From CAYXAA01 sp964462985 (GTDB taxonomy: Bacteria; Pseudomonadota; Alphaproteobacteria; Rhizobiales; Stappiaceae): a stretch of 47,386 bases of DNA. The stretch's first letter is position 1. Each line of letters begins with the position of its first letter. Under the pieces are notes generated by a model that was not told where the DNA came from, did no database searches, and worked only from the letters and a program-made list of their open reading frames with translations. Below are positions 33,217 through 42,249 of the stretch, in pieces. A program made the position numbers and the translations under genes. Where the stretch lies: positions 1-47,386 of the forward strand of contig CAYXAA010000035.1 in NCBI GenBank assembly GCA_964462985.1, in the 5' to 3' direction.

Positions 33217-34128
33217 TCACCGCACCTCCACCGCCTCTCTTGCCGCGCGCTCGGCCCTGAGGCATCGCTGGCGCAAGATGGCAGCGTTGAGTTCACCACC
33301 GATGATGAGAACCAACGAGATCAGATAGAGAAAGACCAGCGCCGCCATGACCCCCGCAAGCCCGGCATAGGTAGATACGTAATTGGCGAAGCCAGCGAGG
33401 TAGGCACCGAAGACGACACCGCAGATTAGCCACAGCACCAGTGTCGCCAGTACGCCCGGAAGAATATCGATGAAGCGGCGCCGGCCGGCTGGAAGCAGCA
33501 TGTGTGAAGCGATCAGTCCACCGGCGGTCAGAACCGACGCGATGACATAGCGCGAGACATTGAGGCTGGAGCCGAATTCGGCGAGCCATGGCACCTTATG
33601 CAGAGCGGCAGTCCACAGCAACGGCGCCAGAACGATCAAAAAGGCAAACACAATCAGCACGACGGAGCCGAGGACCACGAAGCCGATCGATTGCAGCCGG
33701 AGATAGACGAACCAGCGGTTTTCCTGCATCCGGTAGGCTCGGTTGAGCGCCGTGCGCAAGGCCTCTACGCCGTTGGACGCGAACCAGAGTGACGCGACGA
33801 CGCCGAAGGTGAGAAGGTCGCCCCGTGGCCGGGTTAGAACCTTTTCGATCTCGCTGGCGACAGGTCCGGCGACGTTGTCGGGCCAGGCGTCGAACAGCAT
33901 GTGGGCAATCTCGTCAGCCAATTCGTTCAGACCAAGGAAGCCGGTGAGAGCCGCAATGAAGATCAGGAATGGAAACAGGGCGAGCAGCGCGGATAGCGCC
34001 ACATGACTTGCCACCGCAAATCCATCGTCGGCGAAAAGATGGTCGAATGCGTCGCACAGGACTCGATAAGTCAGGCGGACCGCGCCTCCCATCGCCTTGG
34101 ACTGACCTGCTTCGTTCGGCAAATGCAT
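33217..34128 (-). CDS. YihY/BrkB family inner-membrane protein
   Basis: A 303-residue membrane protein with about six transmembrane helices. The N-terminal part shows FADDGFAVASHVALSALLALFPFLIFIAALTG and LLTFGVVASLWFASNGVEALRTALNRAYRM. The C-terminal half has GVLATLVLWLICGVVFGAYLAGFANYVSTYAGLAGVMAALVFLYL. These are hallmarks of the YihY family, once misnamed ribonuclease BN; the molecular role is unknown. The ATG is at 34128. Upstream the methylsuccinyl-CoA dehydrogenase gene is divergent. Confidence 0.92.
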   Translation of the reverse strand: MHLPNEAGQSKAMGGAVRLTYRVLCDAFDHLFADDGFAVASHVALSALLALFPFLIFIAALTGFLGLNELADEIAHMLFDAWPDNVAGPVASEIEKVLTRPRGDLLTFGVVASLWFASNGVEALRTALNRAYRMQENRWFVYLRLQSIGFVVLGSVVLIVFAFLIVLAPLLWTAALHKVPWLAEFGSSLNVSRYVIASVLTAGGLIASHMLLPAGRRRFIDILPGVLATLVLWLICGVVFGAYLAGFANYVSTYAGLAGVMAALVFLYLISLVLIIGGELNAAILRQRCLRAERAAREAVEVR

Positions 34129-34182
34129 GATCCTTAAACCCCGCCGGCGACCAAAAGTTCAGCACTGACAGACACTTTGCTG

Positions 34183-34234
34183 TTGACATGGCCAAGCGTG
34201 AGGCTTTCGGCCAAGGTCGTGGCAAAGCTTTGCC
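34183..34234 (+). promoter_or_regulatory. Candidate promoter and palindromic operator of mcd
   Basis: A -35 TTGACA (34183-34188) is followed about 32 bases later by a perfect 14-base palindrome, GGCAAAGCTTTGCC (34221-34234). The -10 between them is weak. The TTTGC/GCAAA half-sites recall those described for short-chain acyl-CoA regulators (PccR/RamB type) of acetate and propionate metabolism in alphaproteobacteria. That link is inference. Confidence 0.4.
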
Positions 34235-34355
34235 GGCCCGTTTACCACCGATTCTGCATCAAAAGGAGGATTGCGCCGCCGTTCCTCCGGCTTACTGTGT
34301 GCGCTGCACCATAGATCTGCACGACGGCCGTGGATGCGGCCGGGGAGACGCCGCA

Positions 34356-36038
34356 ATGCCCTCAGCCGAACACGCCGTCACCGGCCGCCCCCTCGCCGAG
34401 CTGACGGCTGCAGCGATTGCCGTGCTCGACCGCCTGCTCGATCTCGCAGCCGCAAGAGTCCGCATGCTGGTCAGCGACGACGACCGCATTTCGCCGGCCA
34501 GGATGGATGCGGAGCAGCGCGCCACCCACGGTCTCGCGTGGTTGGCCACCTATGTCGAAGCCCTGCGCCAGATGGATGCCTACCTGAGGCGGCTCTCGGA
34601 GCAGGACCGTTTCGGTCACGTCGAGCAACTGATCGTCCGCCTCGCCTTCGCCGAGTATCTCGCCCAGGTGCTCGGTGGCATTCCGATGAACCAGGGCGAG
34701 TTCGTCCGCCTAAGCGATCTTGGCATCTCGGCGGCAGAGGCAGCCGAGGTTCGTACCGAGGCGGTCGAGGCGTTGATCGCGGAGGGCAACACCGCGGAGG
34801 TCCGTTCCCGCCTCGTCGCGCTCCTCCGCCAGCAGGAAGGCGCCTCGACCTTCGGCGACCCCGGCCTCGACCAGACCTACGAGCAGATCCGTGACGAGAT
34901 GCGGCGCTTCGCCGGCGACAGGGTCACGCCTTTTGCACATGAGTGGCATCTCAGCAACGCATACATCCCCATTGAGGTCGTCGAGCAGATGGCCGGGCTC
35001 GGCGTGTTCGGACTGACCATCCCGGAGCACTACGGCGGCCTTGGGCTCGGCAAGGAATCGATGTGTGTCGTCTCCGAGGAACTCAGCCGCGCCTACATCG
35101 GCGTTGGCTCGCTCGGGACCCGCTCGGAGATCGCCGCCGAGCTGATCCTGTGCGGCGGCACCAACGAACAAAAGCGGACATGGCTGCCGAAGATCGCCTC
35201 GGGCGAGGTGCTGCCGACCGCCGTCTTCACCGAGCCCAACACCGGCTCCGACCTTGCCTCACTGAAGACCCGCGCCATCAGGGACGGCGACGTCTGGAAG
35301 GTCTACGGCAGCAAGACCTGGATCACCCATCCGGTGCGGGCCGACGTCATGACCCTGCTCGCCCGCACCGATCCCAACGAACCCGGCTACAAGGGCCTGT
35401 CGATGTTCCTGGCGGATAAGCCGCGCGGCGATGACGACAACCCCTTCCCGGCGCATGGCATGACCGGCAGCGAGATCGAGGTCCTCGGCTATCGTGGCAT
35501 GAAGGAATACGAGATCGCCTTCGACGGCTTCGAAATTAAGGCGGAGAACCTACTCGGCGGTGTGCCGGGCCAAGGCTTCAAGCAGCTGATGCAGACCTTC
35601 GAGGCCGCGCGCATCCAGACGGCGGCGCGCGCGCTCGGTGTAGCGCAGACGGCTCTCGACCTCGGCCTGCGCTACGCCCAGGACCGGATTCAGTTCGGAA
35701 AGCCGCTGATTCACTTCCCGCGAGTATCGGACAAGCTAGCCATGATGGCGACCGAGATCATGATCGCGCGCCAGCTCACCTATTTCTCCGCAGCAGAGAA
35801 AGATTCTGGCCGGCGCTGCGATCTGGAAGCCGGAATGGCCAAATTGCTCGGCGCGCGCGTTGCCTGGGCGGCGGCCGACAACGCGCTGCAGATCCATGGC
35901 GGCAACGGCTTCGCGCTCGAGTACCCGATTTCGCGCGTGCTCTGCGACGCCCGCATCCTCAACATCTTCGAAGGTGCGGCGGAAATCCAGGCACAGGTGA
36001 TCGCGCGGCGGATTCTCGAGACGAGAGGGCTGAACTAG
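34356..36038 (+). CDS. mcd: (2S)-methylsuccinyl-CoA dehydrogenase
   Basis: Mcd oxidises (2S)-methylsuccinyl-CoA to mesaconyl-CoA in the ethylmalonyl-CoA pathway, the glyoxylate-bypass alternative for acetyl-CoA assimilation. The 560-residue protein is much longer than ordinary acyl-CoA dehydrogenases (about 385). An N-terminal extension of about 170 residues (VRLAFAEYLAQVLGGIPMNQGEFVR) precedes the core, which has MAGLGVFGLTIPEHYGGLGLG, TAVFTEPNTGSDLASLKTRA, the insertion KPRGDDDNPFPAHGMTGSEIEVLGYRGMKEYEIAFDGF, and the FAD-domain end ALQIHGGNGFALEYPISRVLCDARI. The extension and insertion are characteristic of Mcd. ATG 34356 has GGGGAG at 8 bases; the frame is open further upstream, but without homology. 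It is divergent from the YihY gene. Confidence 0.9.
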   Translation: MPSAEHAVTGRPLAELTAAAIAVLDRLLDLAAARVRMLVSDDDRISPARMDAEQRATHGLAWLATYVEALRQMDAYLRRLSEQDRFGHVEQLIVRLAFAEYLAQVLGGIPMNQGEFVRLSDLGISAAEAAEVRTEAVEALIAEGNTAEVRSRLVALLRQQEGASTFGDPGLDQTYEQIRDEMRRFAGDRVTPFAHEWHLSNAYIPIEVVEQMAGLGVFGLTIPEHYGGLGLGKESMCVVSEELSRAYIGVGSLGTRSEIAAELILCGGTNEQKRTWLPKIASGEVLPTAVFTEPNTGSDLASLKTRAIRDGDVWKVYGSKTWITHPVRADVMTLLARTDPNEPGYKGLSMFLADKPRGDDDNPFPAHGMTGSEIEVLGYRGMKEYEIAFDGFEIKAENLLGGVPGQGFKQLMQTFEAARIQTAARALGVAQTALDLGLRYAQDRIQFGKPLIHFPRVSDKLAMMATEIMIARQLTYFSAAEKDSGRRCDLEAGMAKLLGARVAWAAADNALQIHGGNGFALEYPISRVLCDARILNIFEGAAEIQAQVIARRILETRGLN

Positions 36039-36074
36039 ACGCGTCCATACCGGACGATGCGGCCGTGCGCCCGC

Positions 36075-36611
36075 TTACGCCGCCAGCGGATAGGCCTCTT
36101 CCACCAAATAGGGGCCGCCGCCGACGCTGGCCTTGGCCGAGAACAGCACAAAGCGTCCGGCGATGAAGCTCGGCGCCCGGAAAGTGCCGCGCTCCGACAG
36201 CCAGCGCGCCACCTCCTCGTTCGTCGTGCCGCGACAGCGCGCGAGCGTCACGTGCGGGATATACTTGCGCCGCTCCGGTGGTAGGCCGAGCCGCTGGATG
36301 ATGCGTTCCTGCTCGGCCTGGAGTTCCGCGAGAGCCGGTGTCAGCGCCACCCTGGCATAGACCGAATGCGGCTTGCCGTTTCCGAAGGTTCCGAGCCCGT
36401 CGAGCCGGATCTCGAGTGCCTCGCGCCGGATCCGCGACAGGGCGTCGGCGACCTCATCCGCCATCCGGTCGTCGATGTCGCCGATGAAGCGCAGCGTTAT
36501 GTGGTAGTTCTCAGGGTCGATCCAGCGGGCGTTCCTCAGCCCCCCGCGCAGGAGTGAGAGGACGAGAGCCGTCGATGACGGGATTTCAAGGCCGGTGAAC
36601 AGTCGCGGCAT
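36075..36611 (-). CDS. thpR: RNA 2',3'-cyclic phosphodiesterase (2'-5' RNA ligase family)
   Basis: A 178-residue 2H-phosphoesterase. The two catalytic HxTx motifs are His37 (YHITLRFIGD) and His120 (PHVTLARCRG). The MPRLFTGLEIP start and RRKYIPHVTLAR region are typical of ThpR. In vitro this family opens 2',3'-cyclic phosphates and can join tRNA halves with a 2'-5' bond; its cellular role is unsettled. ATG 36611 has GGAGGG close upstream; a longer frame to 36683 lacks support. It is convergent with mcd, 36 bases away. Confidence 0.93.
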   Translation of the reverse strand: MPRLFTGLEIPSSTALVLSLLRGGLRNARWIDPENYHITLRFIGDIDDRMADEVADALSRIRREALEIRLDGLGTFGNGKPHSVYARVALTPALAELQAEQERIIQRLGLPPERRKYIPHVTLARCRGTTNEEVARWLSERGTFRAPSFIAGRFVLFSAKASVGGGPYLVEEAYPLAA

Positions 36612-36795
36612 GGGCAAACCCTCCGCTTTTGCTGACAGCCCCATGTGGCTTCGATTTTCAGCATCGCGCAAGGAGAAATCCAAAGCCCTTGAAAACCGCC
36701 GATTTCACCGAAGTCCCTTGTGCAAATTTAGGATGAGCCGTGCGTCCAGGTCCATATCGTCACGCCGGGTGATTCTGATTTGCTGCTCGGTCTCG

Positions 36796-37848
36796 TCAGG
36801 GGCACGGATTACAATTGAGAAGATGGATCGCATTGATCCGCGCCTCGATCTCCGGCGTGATGACGAGTTCGGCTGACCCGAGGTTCGTCTCAAGCTGTGC
36901 GAGCGACGTCGCGCCGACGAGCACCGCCGTCGTGAAGGGCCGGGAACGGACAAACGCGAGCGCGAGTTGGGCCGGGTCGGCGCCGAGCTCCGCCGCCAGG
37001 TCGAGGTAGGCGGACAGCGCCTTGTCGGCGCCGGGTGTCTCGTAGCGTTGCAGCCGGTCGAACAGCGTTTTGCGAGCACCAGGCGGCAGTGCGCCGCCAC
37101 GGTATTTGCCCGTAAGGTAGCCTTGGGCGAGAGCCGAGTAGGCGAGCAGCCCGACCTGCTCGCGCTCGGCGATTTCGGCGAGGCCGACCTCGAAGGTACG
37201 GTTGACCAGAGAGTAGGCGTTTTGGATCGACACGACCCGCGGCAATCCCTTCGACTCAGAGGCCTTGAGGTAGGTCATGGTGCCCCAGGCGCTCTCGTTG
37301 GAAAGGCCGACGTGGCGGATCTTCCCGGTCTCAACCAACTCAGCCATAACCTCGAGCACCGCCTCGATCGGGGTCTCGTCTTCGGCGGGCGACTGCGCCT
37401 TCCATACCGTCGGGTTTGAACCGAAGCCGGAAACGACCCGGTCCGGCCAGTGGATCTGGTAGAGGTCGATGCAGTCGATCTGCAGCCGCTTCAGGCTCTT
37501 GTCGACAGCTTCCATGATCTGCGGCCGCGTCAGCCGGCCTTCCGAGCGGTCATCCCGGAACCAGGTGCTGTCCGTGCGTCCGACGACTTTGGTGGCAATG
37601 ATCACCTTGTTCCGGCGCCTTCGGGACTTGAGCCAGGTGCCGATGATTTCCTCGGTGCGCCCCTGGGTCTCGGGCTTTGGCGGAATCGGATAAAGCTCGG
37701 CCGCGTCGAACAGATTGACCCCGCGGTCAAAGGCAAGGTCCATCTGGGCGTGGGCCTCGGCCTCGGTGTTCTGCTCGCCGAAGGTCATGGTGCCGAGCGC
37801 AAGGCTCGAGATTGAGATGTCGGTGCGGCCGAGACGGCGATAATCCAT
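36796..37848 (-). CDS. Aldo/keto reductase, Tas-like
   Basis: A 350-residue NADPH-dependent aldo/keto reductase. It begins MDYRRLGRTDISISSLALGTMTFGEQ. The catalytic Asp and Tyr lie in GVNLFDAAELYP, the Lys in VIIATKVVG, and the His in IDLYQIHWPDR. The NADPH-binding end is VLVGATSLAQLETNL. The DAAELYPIPPKPETQGRTEEIIGTWL segment is shared with E. coli Tas. The substrate is unknown. ATG 37848 follows the GDSL esterase by 78 bases on the same strand, so the two may be co-transcribed. Confidence 0.93.
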   Translation of the reverse strand: MDYRRLGRTDISISSLALGTMTFGEQNTEAEAHAQMDLAFDRGVNLFDAAELYPIPPKPETQGRTEEIIGTWLKSRRRRNKVIIATKVVGRTDSTWFRDDRSEGRLTRPQIMEAVDKSLKRLQIDCIDLYQIHWPDRVVSGFGSNPTVWKAQSPAEDETPIEAVLEVMAELVETGKIRHVGLSNESAWGTMTYLKASESKGLPRVVSIQNAYSLVNRTFEVGLAEIAEREQVGLLAYSALAQGYLTGKYRGGALPPGARKTLFDRLQRYETPGADKALSAYLDLAAELGADPAQLALAFVRSRPFTTAVLVGATSLAQLETNLGSAELVITPEIEARINAIHLLNCNPCP

Positions 37849-37926
37849 GGTGCCCCCTGGTTGGCTGAATTGGAATTGGCGGGAAATGGCGAAGAAGGCA
37901 GAAGATGCGCCGCGTGTCGGACCCGA

Positions 37927-38562
37927 TCAGGACTGCCGTGCGCGGGCGATCAGATCCTCGACCAACGGCAAGATGCCTTCGACGATAAGACCGACACCCT
38001 TACCCGTTGGGTGCATACCATCCTCGAGCACCGTCTCCGGGGTGATGGGAATGCCCTCGAGGAAATAGGGATAGAGCAGCGCACCATATTTTTCGGCGAT
38101 CTCGGCATAGATCGGAACGAAGGCTTCGTGATAGGCATGGCCGAGGTTGCGCGGTGGCCGCATCCCGGCAACCAGAACGGCAATTTTCCGGTCCGTCAGG
38201 CGCCTGACGATCGCGTCGAGATTGGCGCGCACCGCTTCCGGATCGATGCCGCGCAGCGCGTCGTTCGCGCCGAGTTCGACGATGACGGCATCTGCATCCT
38301 CCGGCACCGACCAGTCGAGCCGAGCCAGGCCTCCGGAGCTCGTGTCACCGGACACGCCGGCATTGACAATCGTGACGTCGTGGCCGCGCACCTTGAGAGC
38401 GGCCTCGAGTTGCACAGGAAAGGCCTCGGACGCGGGGAGGAGATGACCCGCCGTTAGGCTGTCACCGAGGACGACGATCTTCACCGGCTCGTCAGCCGCT
38501 GCGAGGGGCATGGCGAATGCAAGAAGTGCGGCAGCGTGTAAAATGGTAACGAAACGTATCAA
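37927..38562 (-). CDS. GDSL-type arylesterase / lysophospholipase, TesA-like, exported
   Basis: A 211-residue SGNH hydrolase. A signal peptide covers about 1-23 (ILHAAALLAFAMPLAAA). Block I has the nucleophile Ser35 in VVLGDSLTAG, then block II glycine (NAGVSGDTSSGG), block III asparagine (ELGANDALRG) and block V Asp/His (LEDGMHPTGKG). The family includes the periplasmic thioesterase/protease I of E. coli (TesA). The start is TTG at 38562, with AGAGGAA 8 bases upstream. It is divergent from the two-gene ABC system (152-base gap), the same arrangement as tesA with ybbA and ybbP in many proteobacteria. Confidence 0.92.
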   Translation of the reverse strand: MIRFVTILHAAALLAFAMPLAAADEPVKIVVLGDSLTAGHLLPASEAFPVQLEAALKVRGHDVTIVNAGVSGDTSSGGLARLDWSVPEDADAVIVELGANDALRGIDPEAVRANLDAIVRRLTDRKIAVLVAGMRPPRNLGHAYHEAFVPIYAEIAEKYGALLYPYFLEGIPITPETVLEDGMHPTGKGVGLIVEGILPLVEDLIARARQS

Positions 38563-38714
38563 AGCCTGTGTTCCTCTGGATCGGGCGAATGCTTCGCCCC
38601 ATATCCGTCGAGGCGATTCTGCTCGCCCCGTCCGCCCGAGCGGCGGCGCGGAGGCGCCGAAGCCATGATCAACGGCCCGCGGCGCTTTTCGCCGACGGTT
38701 ATATAGGGCAATCG

Positions 38715-39434
38715 ATGACGATCGAACCAGCTGCCAGTCCGGTCATTTCTCTGAAAAACGTTCACCTCAGCCTCGGCAGCGGCGCCGGCCGTGTCCACAT
38801 CCTGAAAGGCGTCAGCCTCGATATCGCCGAAGGGCGCTCCGTTGGCCTGGTCGGCCCATCGGGCTCCGGCAAGTCGACGCTTCTTATGGTAATGGCCGGC
38901 CTCGAGCGCGCCGATTCCGGTGCTGTCCGGGTCGCCGGAGAGGATCTGACCCGGCTCGACGAGGACGCTCTGGCGCGGTTCCGAGGCCGCAATGTCGGGA
39001 TCGTGTTTCAGGCATTTCATCTCATTCCCAACATGACCGCGCTGGAGAATGTCGCCGTGCCGATGGAGCTCGCCGGTATCCGCAACGCTGCCAAGCGGGC
39101 GCGCGAAGAGTTGCAAGCCGTCGGCCTCGGTGCTCGCCTCGATCACTATCCAGCTCAGATGTCGGGCGGCGAGCAACAGCGGGTCGCAATTGCCCGGGCA
39201 CTGGTTGTCGAGCCGACAATTCTGATTGCAGACGAGCCCACCGGTAATCTCGACGAGGCGACCGGCCAGCAAATCGTCGACCTGATGTTTTCCACCGTTA
39301 CGGCCCGTGGCATGACGCTCGTGCTCGTTACCCATGACCGCAGCCTGGCCGAGCGCTGCGACCAGAAAATCCGTATGCGTTCGGGCGAGATCGACGCCCC
39401 GTTGGCGCTCGATGCCGCTGCAGTTGCGCAGTGA
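38715..39434 (+). CDS. ybbA: ABC transporter ATP-binding protein, YbbA/LolD-like
   Basis: A 239-residue ABC ATPase of the MacB/LolD group. Walker A is GPSGSGKST (47-55), the Q-loop is VFQAFHLIPNMTALENV, the signature is MSGGEQQRVAIARAL, Walker B is ILIADEPTGNLDE and the switch His is in VLVTHD. It starts at ATG 38715, just downstream of TATATAGGG. Its stop codon overlaps the permease start (GTGA), so the two proteins are made together. The substrate of YbbA-YbbP systems is not firmly known; the divergent TesA-like esterase suggests an envelope-lipid or thioester link. Confidence 0.92.
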   Translation: MTIEPAASPVISLKNVHLSLGSGAGRVHILKGVSLDIAEGRSVGLVGPSGSGKSTLLMVMAGLERADSGAVRVAGEDLTRLDEDALARFRGRNVGIVFQAFHLIPNMTALENVAVPMELAGIRNAAKRAREELQAVGLGARLDHYPAQMSGGEQQRVAIARALVVEPTILIADEPTGNLDEATGQQIVDLMFSTVTARGMTLVLVTHDRSLAERCDQKIRMRSGEIDAPLALDAAAVAQ

Positions 39435-42049
39435 CCATGCACGGCTTCGTTCCTGTCCGTCGATCGAGCCTGCCGGCGCCGCCGTTCTCGCTCGCCATTC
39501 GGTTCGCCCTGCGCGAGATGCGCGGCGGACTGAAGGGATTTTACGTCTTCATTGCCTGTATTGCCCTTGGCGTCGCCGCCATCAGCGGCGTGTTGTCGGT
39601 CTCACGCGCATTGACCGACGGCCTGATCGCCGAAGGGTCTGCGATTCTGGGCGGCGACGTCGCCTTCTCCTTGATGCACCGGCAGGCTGACCCTGCCGAG
39701 ACCGAATTTCTCAACCGCCTTGGCACCGTCACCCGCTATGCCACGCTGCGGGCCATGGCGCGCAAGCCCGACGGCAGCGCCCAGGCATTGGTCGAGCTCA
39801 AGGCGGTTGATGCCGCCTATCCGCTTTACGGCGACCTTCGGCTCGATTCCGGCAGGGGCCTCCGTGAGGCCGTTGACCCGATTGCCAAGGTGGACGATGG
39901 CGCCGCCGACGCACCGGTGTCAGGGGCGGTCGCCGACGCCGCCCTTCTCGTGCGGCTCGGCCTGGCACTCGGCGACGAGATCCTGCTCGGCCGCGCCCGG
40001 GTCCAGATCACGGACGTGATCGAGGCCGAGCCCGACCGCCTGTCCGACGGCGTCGCCTTCGGTCCGCGCCTGATGATCTCAGAGGCTGCGCTCGCCGCGA
40101 CGGACCTGGTGCAACCCGGGAGTCTGGTGCGCTGGACCTATGCGGTGCGCCTTCCAGAGAACACGAGCACGGAGCGCCTGCAGGCACTGATCGAGCAGGC
40201 GAGGGCCGACTTTCCTCAAGCTGGCTGGCGCGTGCGTTCTCGCCTCGACGCTGCGCCGGGCCTGCAGCGCAACATCGGGCGTTTCGCTCAATTCCTCACA
40301 CTGGTGGGACTGACGGCTCTTGTGGTCGGAGGCGTTGGCGTCGCCAACGCCGTGCGCGCCTATCTCGACGGCAAGCGCGGCGTGATCGCCACCTTCAAAT
40401 GCATCGGCGCCAGCGGCGATTTTGTCTTCCGAGTCTATCTGGTGCAGATCGTCCTGCTGTGCTGTGTCGGAATAGCCATCGGTCTTGTCATCGGTGCCAC
40501 CATTCCGTTTGCCGCCGCTGGCCTTTTATCCAGCCTGCTGCCGGTTCGGGTCATTGCAGGGGTCTATCCGTTCGAGCTTGGTCTCGGCGTGGTGTATGGT
40601 CTCGTCACCGCGCTGGCCTTTGCGCTGTGGCCGCTTGGGCGGGCCCATGACGTGCCGCCCCGTGCCCTGTTTCGTGACGACGTCTCCGGTACACGCCGTT
40701 GGCCGCGGCCGCGCTATCGGGTCGCAACGGCTGTCATGGTGGCGCTGCTGGCGGGGCTCGCCGTTCTGCTTGCCGACGACAGGCGGATCGCCCTCACTTA
40801 TGTCGGCGCGACGGCAGCCGCCTTTGTTCTGCTGATGCTCGTCGCCCGCGCCATCATGACCGCCGCCCGGCGCCTGCCTCATCTGCCTTCGGCGGAACTC
40901 AGGCTCGCGGCCGGCAACATTCACCGTCCCGGCGCCCTCACCCCTTCGGTCGTGCTTTCCCTTGGCCTCGGACTGTCACTGCTGGTCGCTCTGGCGTTGA
41001 TTGACGGCAACCTGCGCCGCGAACTCACCGCGACCATTGCACAAAAGGCCCCGAGCTTCTTCTTCGTCGATATCCAGAACGATCAGAAATCGGCCTTTGA
41101 CGCACTGCTGAAACGGGAAGCTGGCGAAGATGCCGAGATCCAGGGTGCGCCGATGCTGCGCGGTCGCATCGTTGCCGTAAAGGGCGTTCCGGCCGACGAG
41201 GTCGCGCGCCGCTCGCCCAATGTCTGGGCCCTGCGCGGCGACCGCGGCATCACCTACGCGTCCTCGGTACCGAGCAACTCCACGCTGGTCGCCGGCACAT
41301 GGTGGCCACAGGACTATTCCGGCGAACCGCTCGTCTCCTTCGAGCAGGAGGTCGCCGACGCGCTCGATCTCACGATCGGCGATACCGTTACCGTCAATGT
41401 GCTCGGGCGCGAGGTGACGGCGCGCGTTGCCAATCTGCGACGTGTGGACTGGGAATCGCTGGCGATCAATTTCGTCATGGTGTTCTCGCCCAACACCTTC
41501 GCCGGGGCTCCGCATGCCCACCTTTCTACGCTGACCTTCCGCAACGGTGCCACCCAGGCGCGAGAACTCGAGCTGCTCAGGACCGTGACTGATACCTTCC
41601 CGACCGTGACGTCGGTGCGGGTTAAGGACGCGATCGAACAAATCAATGCATTGGTGGCGCAACTCGCCCTTGCTGTTCGCGCCGCTGCGTCCATCACCCT
41701 CGCCGCCAGCGTGCTGGTGCTTGCCGGGGCGCTCGCCGCGGGCCACCGCCACCGCATCTATGACGCTGTGATTCTGAAGACGTTGGGTGCGACGCGGGGA
41801 CGGCTCATCACGGCCTACATCATCGAATATGCCATTCTCGGACTTGTCACTGCCGCCTTCGCCGTTATCGCCGGGGCTCTCGCCGCCGAGTTTGTGCTGA
41901 CACAGGTGATGGAGGGAAGCTTCGTGTTCCAGCCCGCGACTGCAGCGGGAGCGGCACTGGTCGCGCTTGTCTTGACGCTGGGATTCGGGTTGGTCGGCAC
42001 ATGGCGCGTGCTGGGCGAAAAGCCGGCACCCGTGCTGCGCGACCTCTGA
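39431..42049 (+). CDS. ybbP: ABC transporter permease with two FtsX domains, YbbP-like
   Basis: An 872-residue permease. The first helix (ISGVLSVSRAL region) is followed by a large periplasmic domain (VTRYATLRAMARKPDG... to about 260). A first FtsX-type membrane domain (LTLVGLTALVVGGVGVANAVRAYLDGKRGVIATFKCIG) comes next. After central helices and a second periplasmic domain comes the last membrane domain (VLVLAGALAAGHRHRIYDAVILKTLGATRGRLITAY). This duplicated layout is that of YbbP, a mechanotransmission-type ABC exporter. The start could be GTG 39431 (overlapping the ybbA stop) or ATG 39437, two codons later. No defect is seen. Confidence 0.92.
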   Translation: MTMHGFVPVRRSSLPAPPFSLAIRFALREMRGGLKGFYVFIACIALGVAAISGVLSVSRALTDGLIAEGSAILGGDVAFSLMHRQADPAETEFLNRLGTVTRYATLRAMARKPDGSAQALVELKAVDAAYPLYGDLRLDSGRGLREAVDPIAKVDDGAADAPVSGAVADAALLVRLGLALGDEILLGRARVQITDVIEAEPDRLSDGVAFGPRLMISEAALAATDLVQPGSLVRWTYAVRLPENTSTERLQALIEQARADFPQAGWRVRSRLDAAPGLQRNIGRFAQFLTLVGLTALVVGGVGVANAVRAYLDGKRGVIATFKCIGASGDFVFRVYLVQIVLLCCVGIAIGLVIGATIPFAAAGLLSSLLPVRVIAGVYPFELGLGVVYGLVTALAFALWPLGRAHDVPPRALFRDDVSGTRRWPRPRYRVATAVMVALLAGLAVLLADDRRIALTYVGATAAAFVLLMLVARAIMTAARRLPHLPSAELRLAAGNIHRPGALTPSVVLSLGLGLSLLVALALIDGNLRRELTATIAQKAPSFFFVDIQNDQKSAFDALLKREAGEDAEIQGAPMLRGRIVAVKGVPADEVARRSPNVWALRGDRGITYASSVPSNSTLVAGTWWPQDYSGEPLVSFEQEVADALDLTIGDTVTVNVLGREVTARVANLRRVDWESLAINFVMVFSPNTFAGAPHAHLSTLTFRNGATQARELELLRTVTDTFPTVTSVRVKDAIEQINALVAQLALAVRAAASITLAASVLVLAGALAAGHRHRIYDAVILKTLGATRGRLITAYIIEYAILGLVTAAFAVIAGALAAEFVLTQVMEGSFVFQPATAAGAALVALVLTLGFGLVGTWRVLGEKPAPVLRDL

Positions 42050-42176
42050 AATCAGGCCGTCGCTTCAGCTCGGTCATTAGCGCCTATGTCGATCCCCGAA
42101 CGCTGTTCGCGTGGGACGTGAAATTAAGATTTTGTAATGCTTTCGGCGACAATTAAGCCTTGTTTCGGAAGCGCAT

Positions 42177-42214
42177 GACGCCCATATTCGTTGGGACTTG
42201 CGCCTGCGCACGTT
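42177..42214 (+). ncRNA. Structured leader resembling the ybhL RNA motif
   Basis: A compact three-helix arrangement lies 35 bases before the Bax-inhibitor gene. Outer arms GACG (42177-42180) and CGTT (42211-42214, one G-U pair) enclose CCCA-7-TGGG (42181-42195) and TGCG-4-CGCA (42199-42210). The ybhL leader is a conserved RNA described upstream of ybhL-type (Bax inhibitor 1) genes in Rhizobiales. Family and position agree; the sequence match is from memory and untested. Confidence 0.45.
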
Positions 42215-42249
42215 ACTCACTTCTTGGAAAGTGCAAAGAGAGGATCTCG

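Noticed and set aside
36705..36833. Short frame after the aldo/keto reductase (42 residues)
   Set aside because: The reductase ends normally (the NPCP-type end is usual in this family), so this is not a frameshifted tail. No Shine-Dalgarno or homology supports a separate gene.
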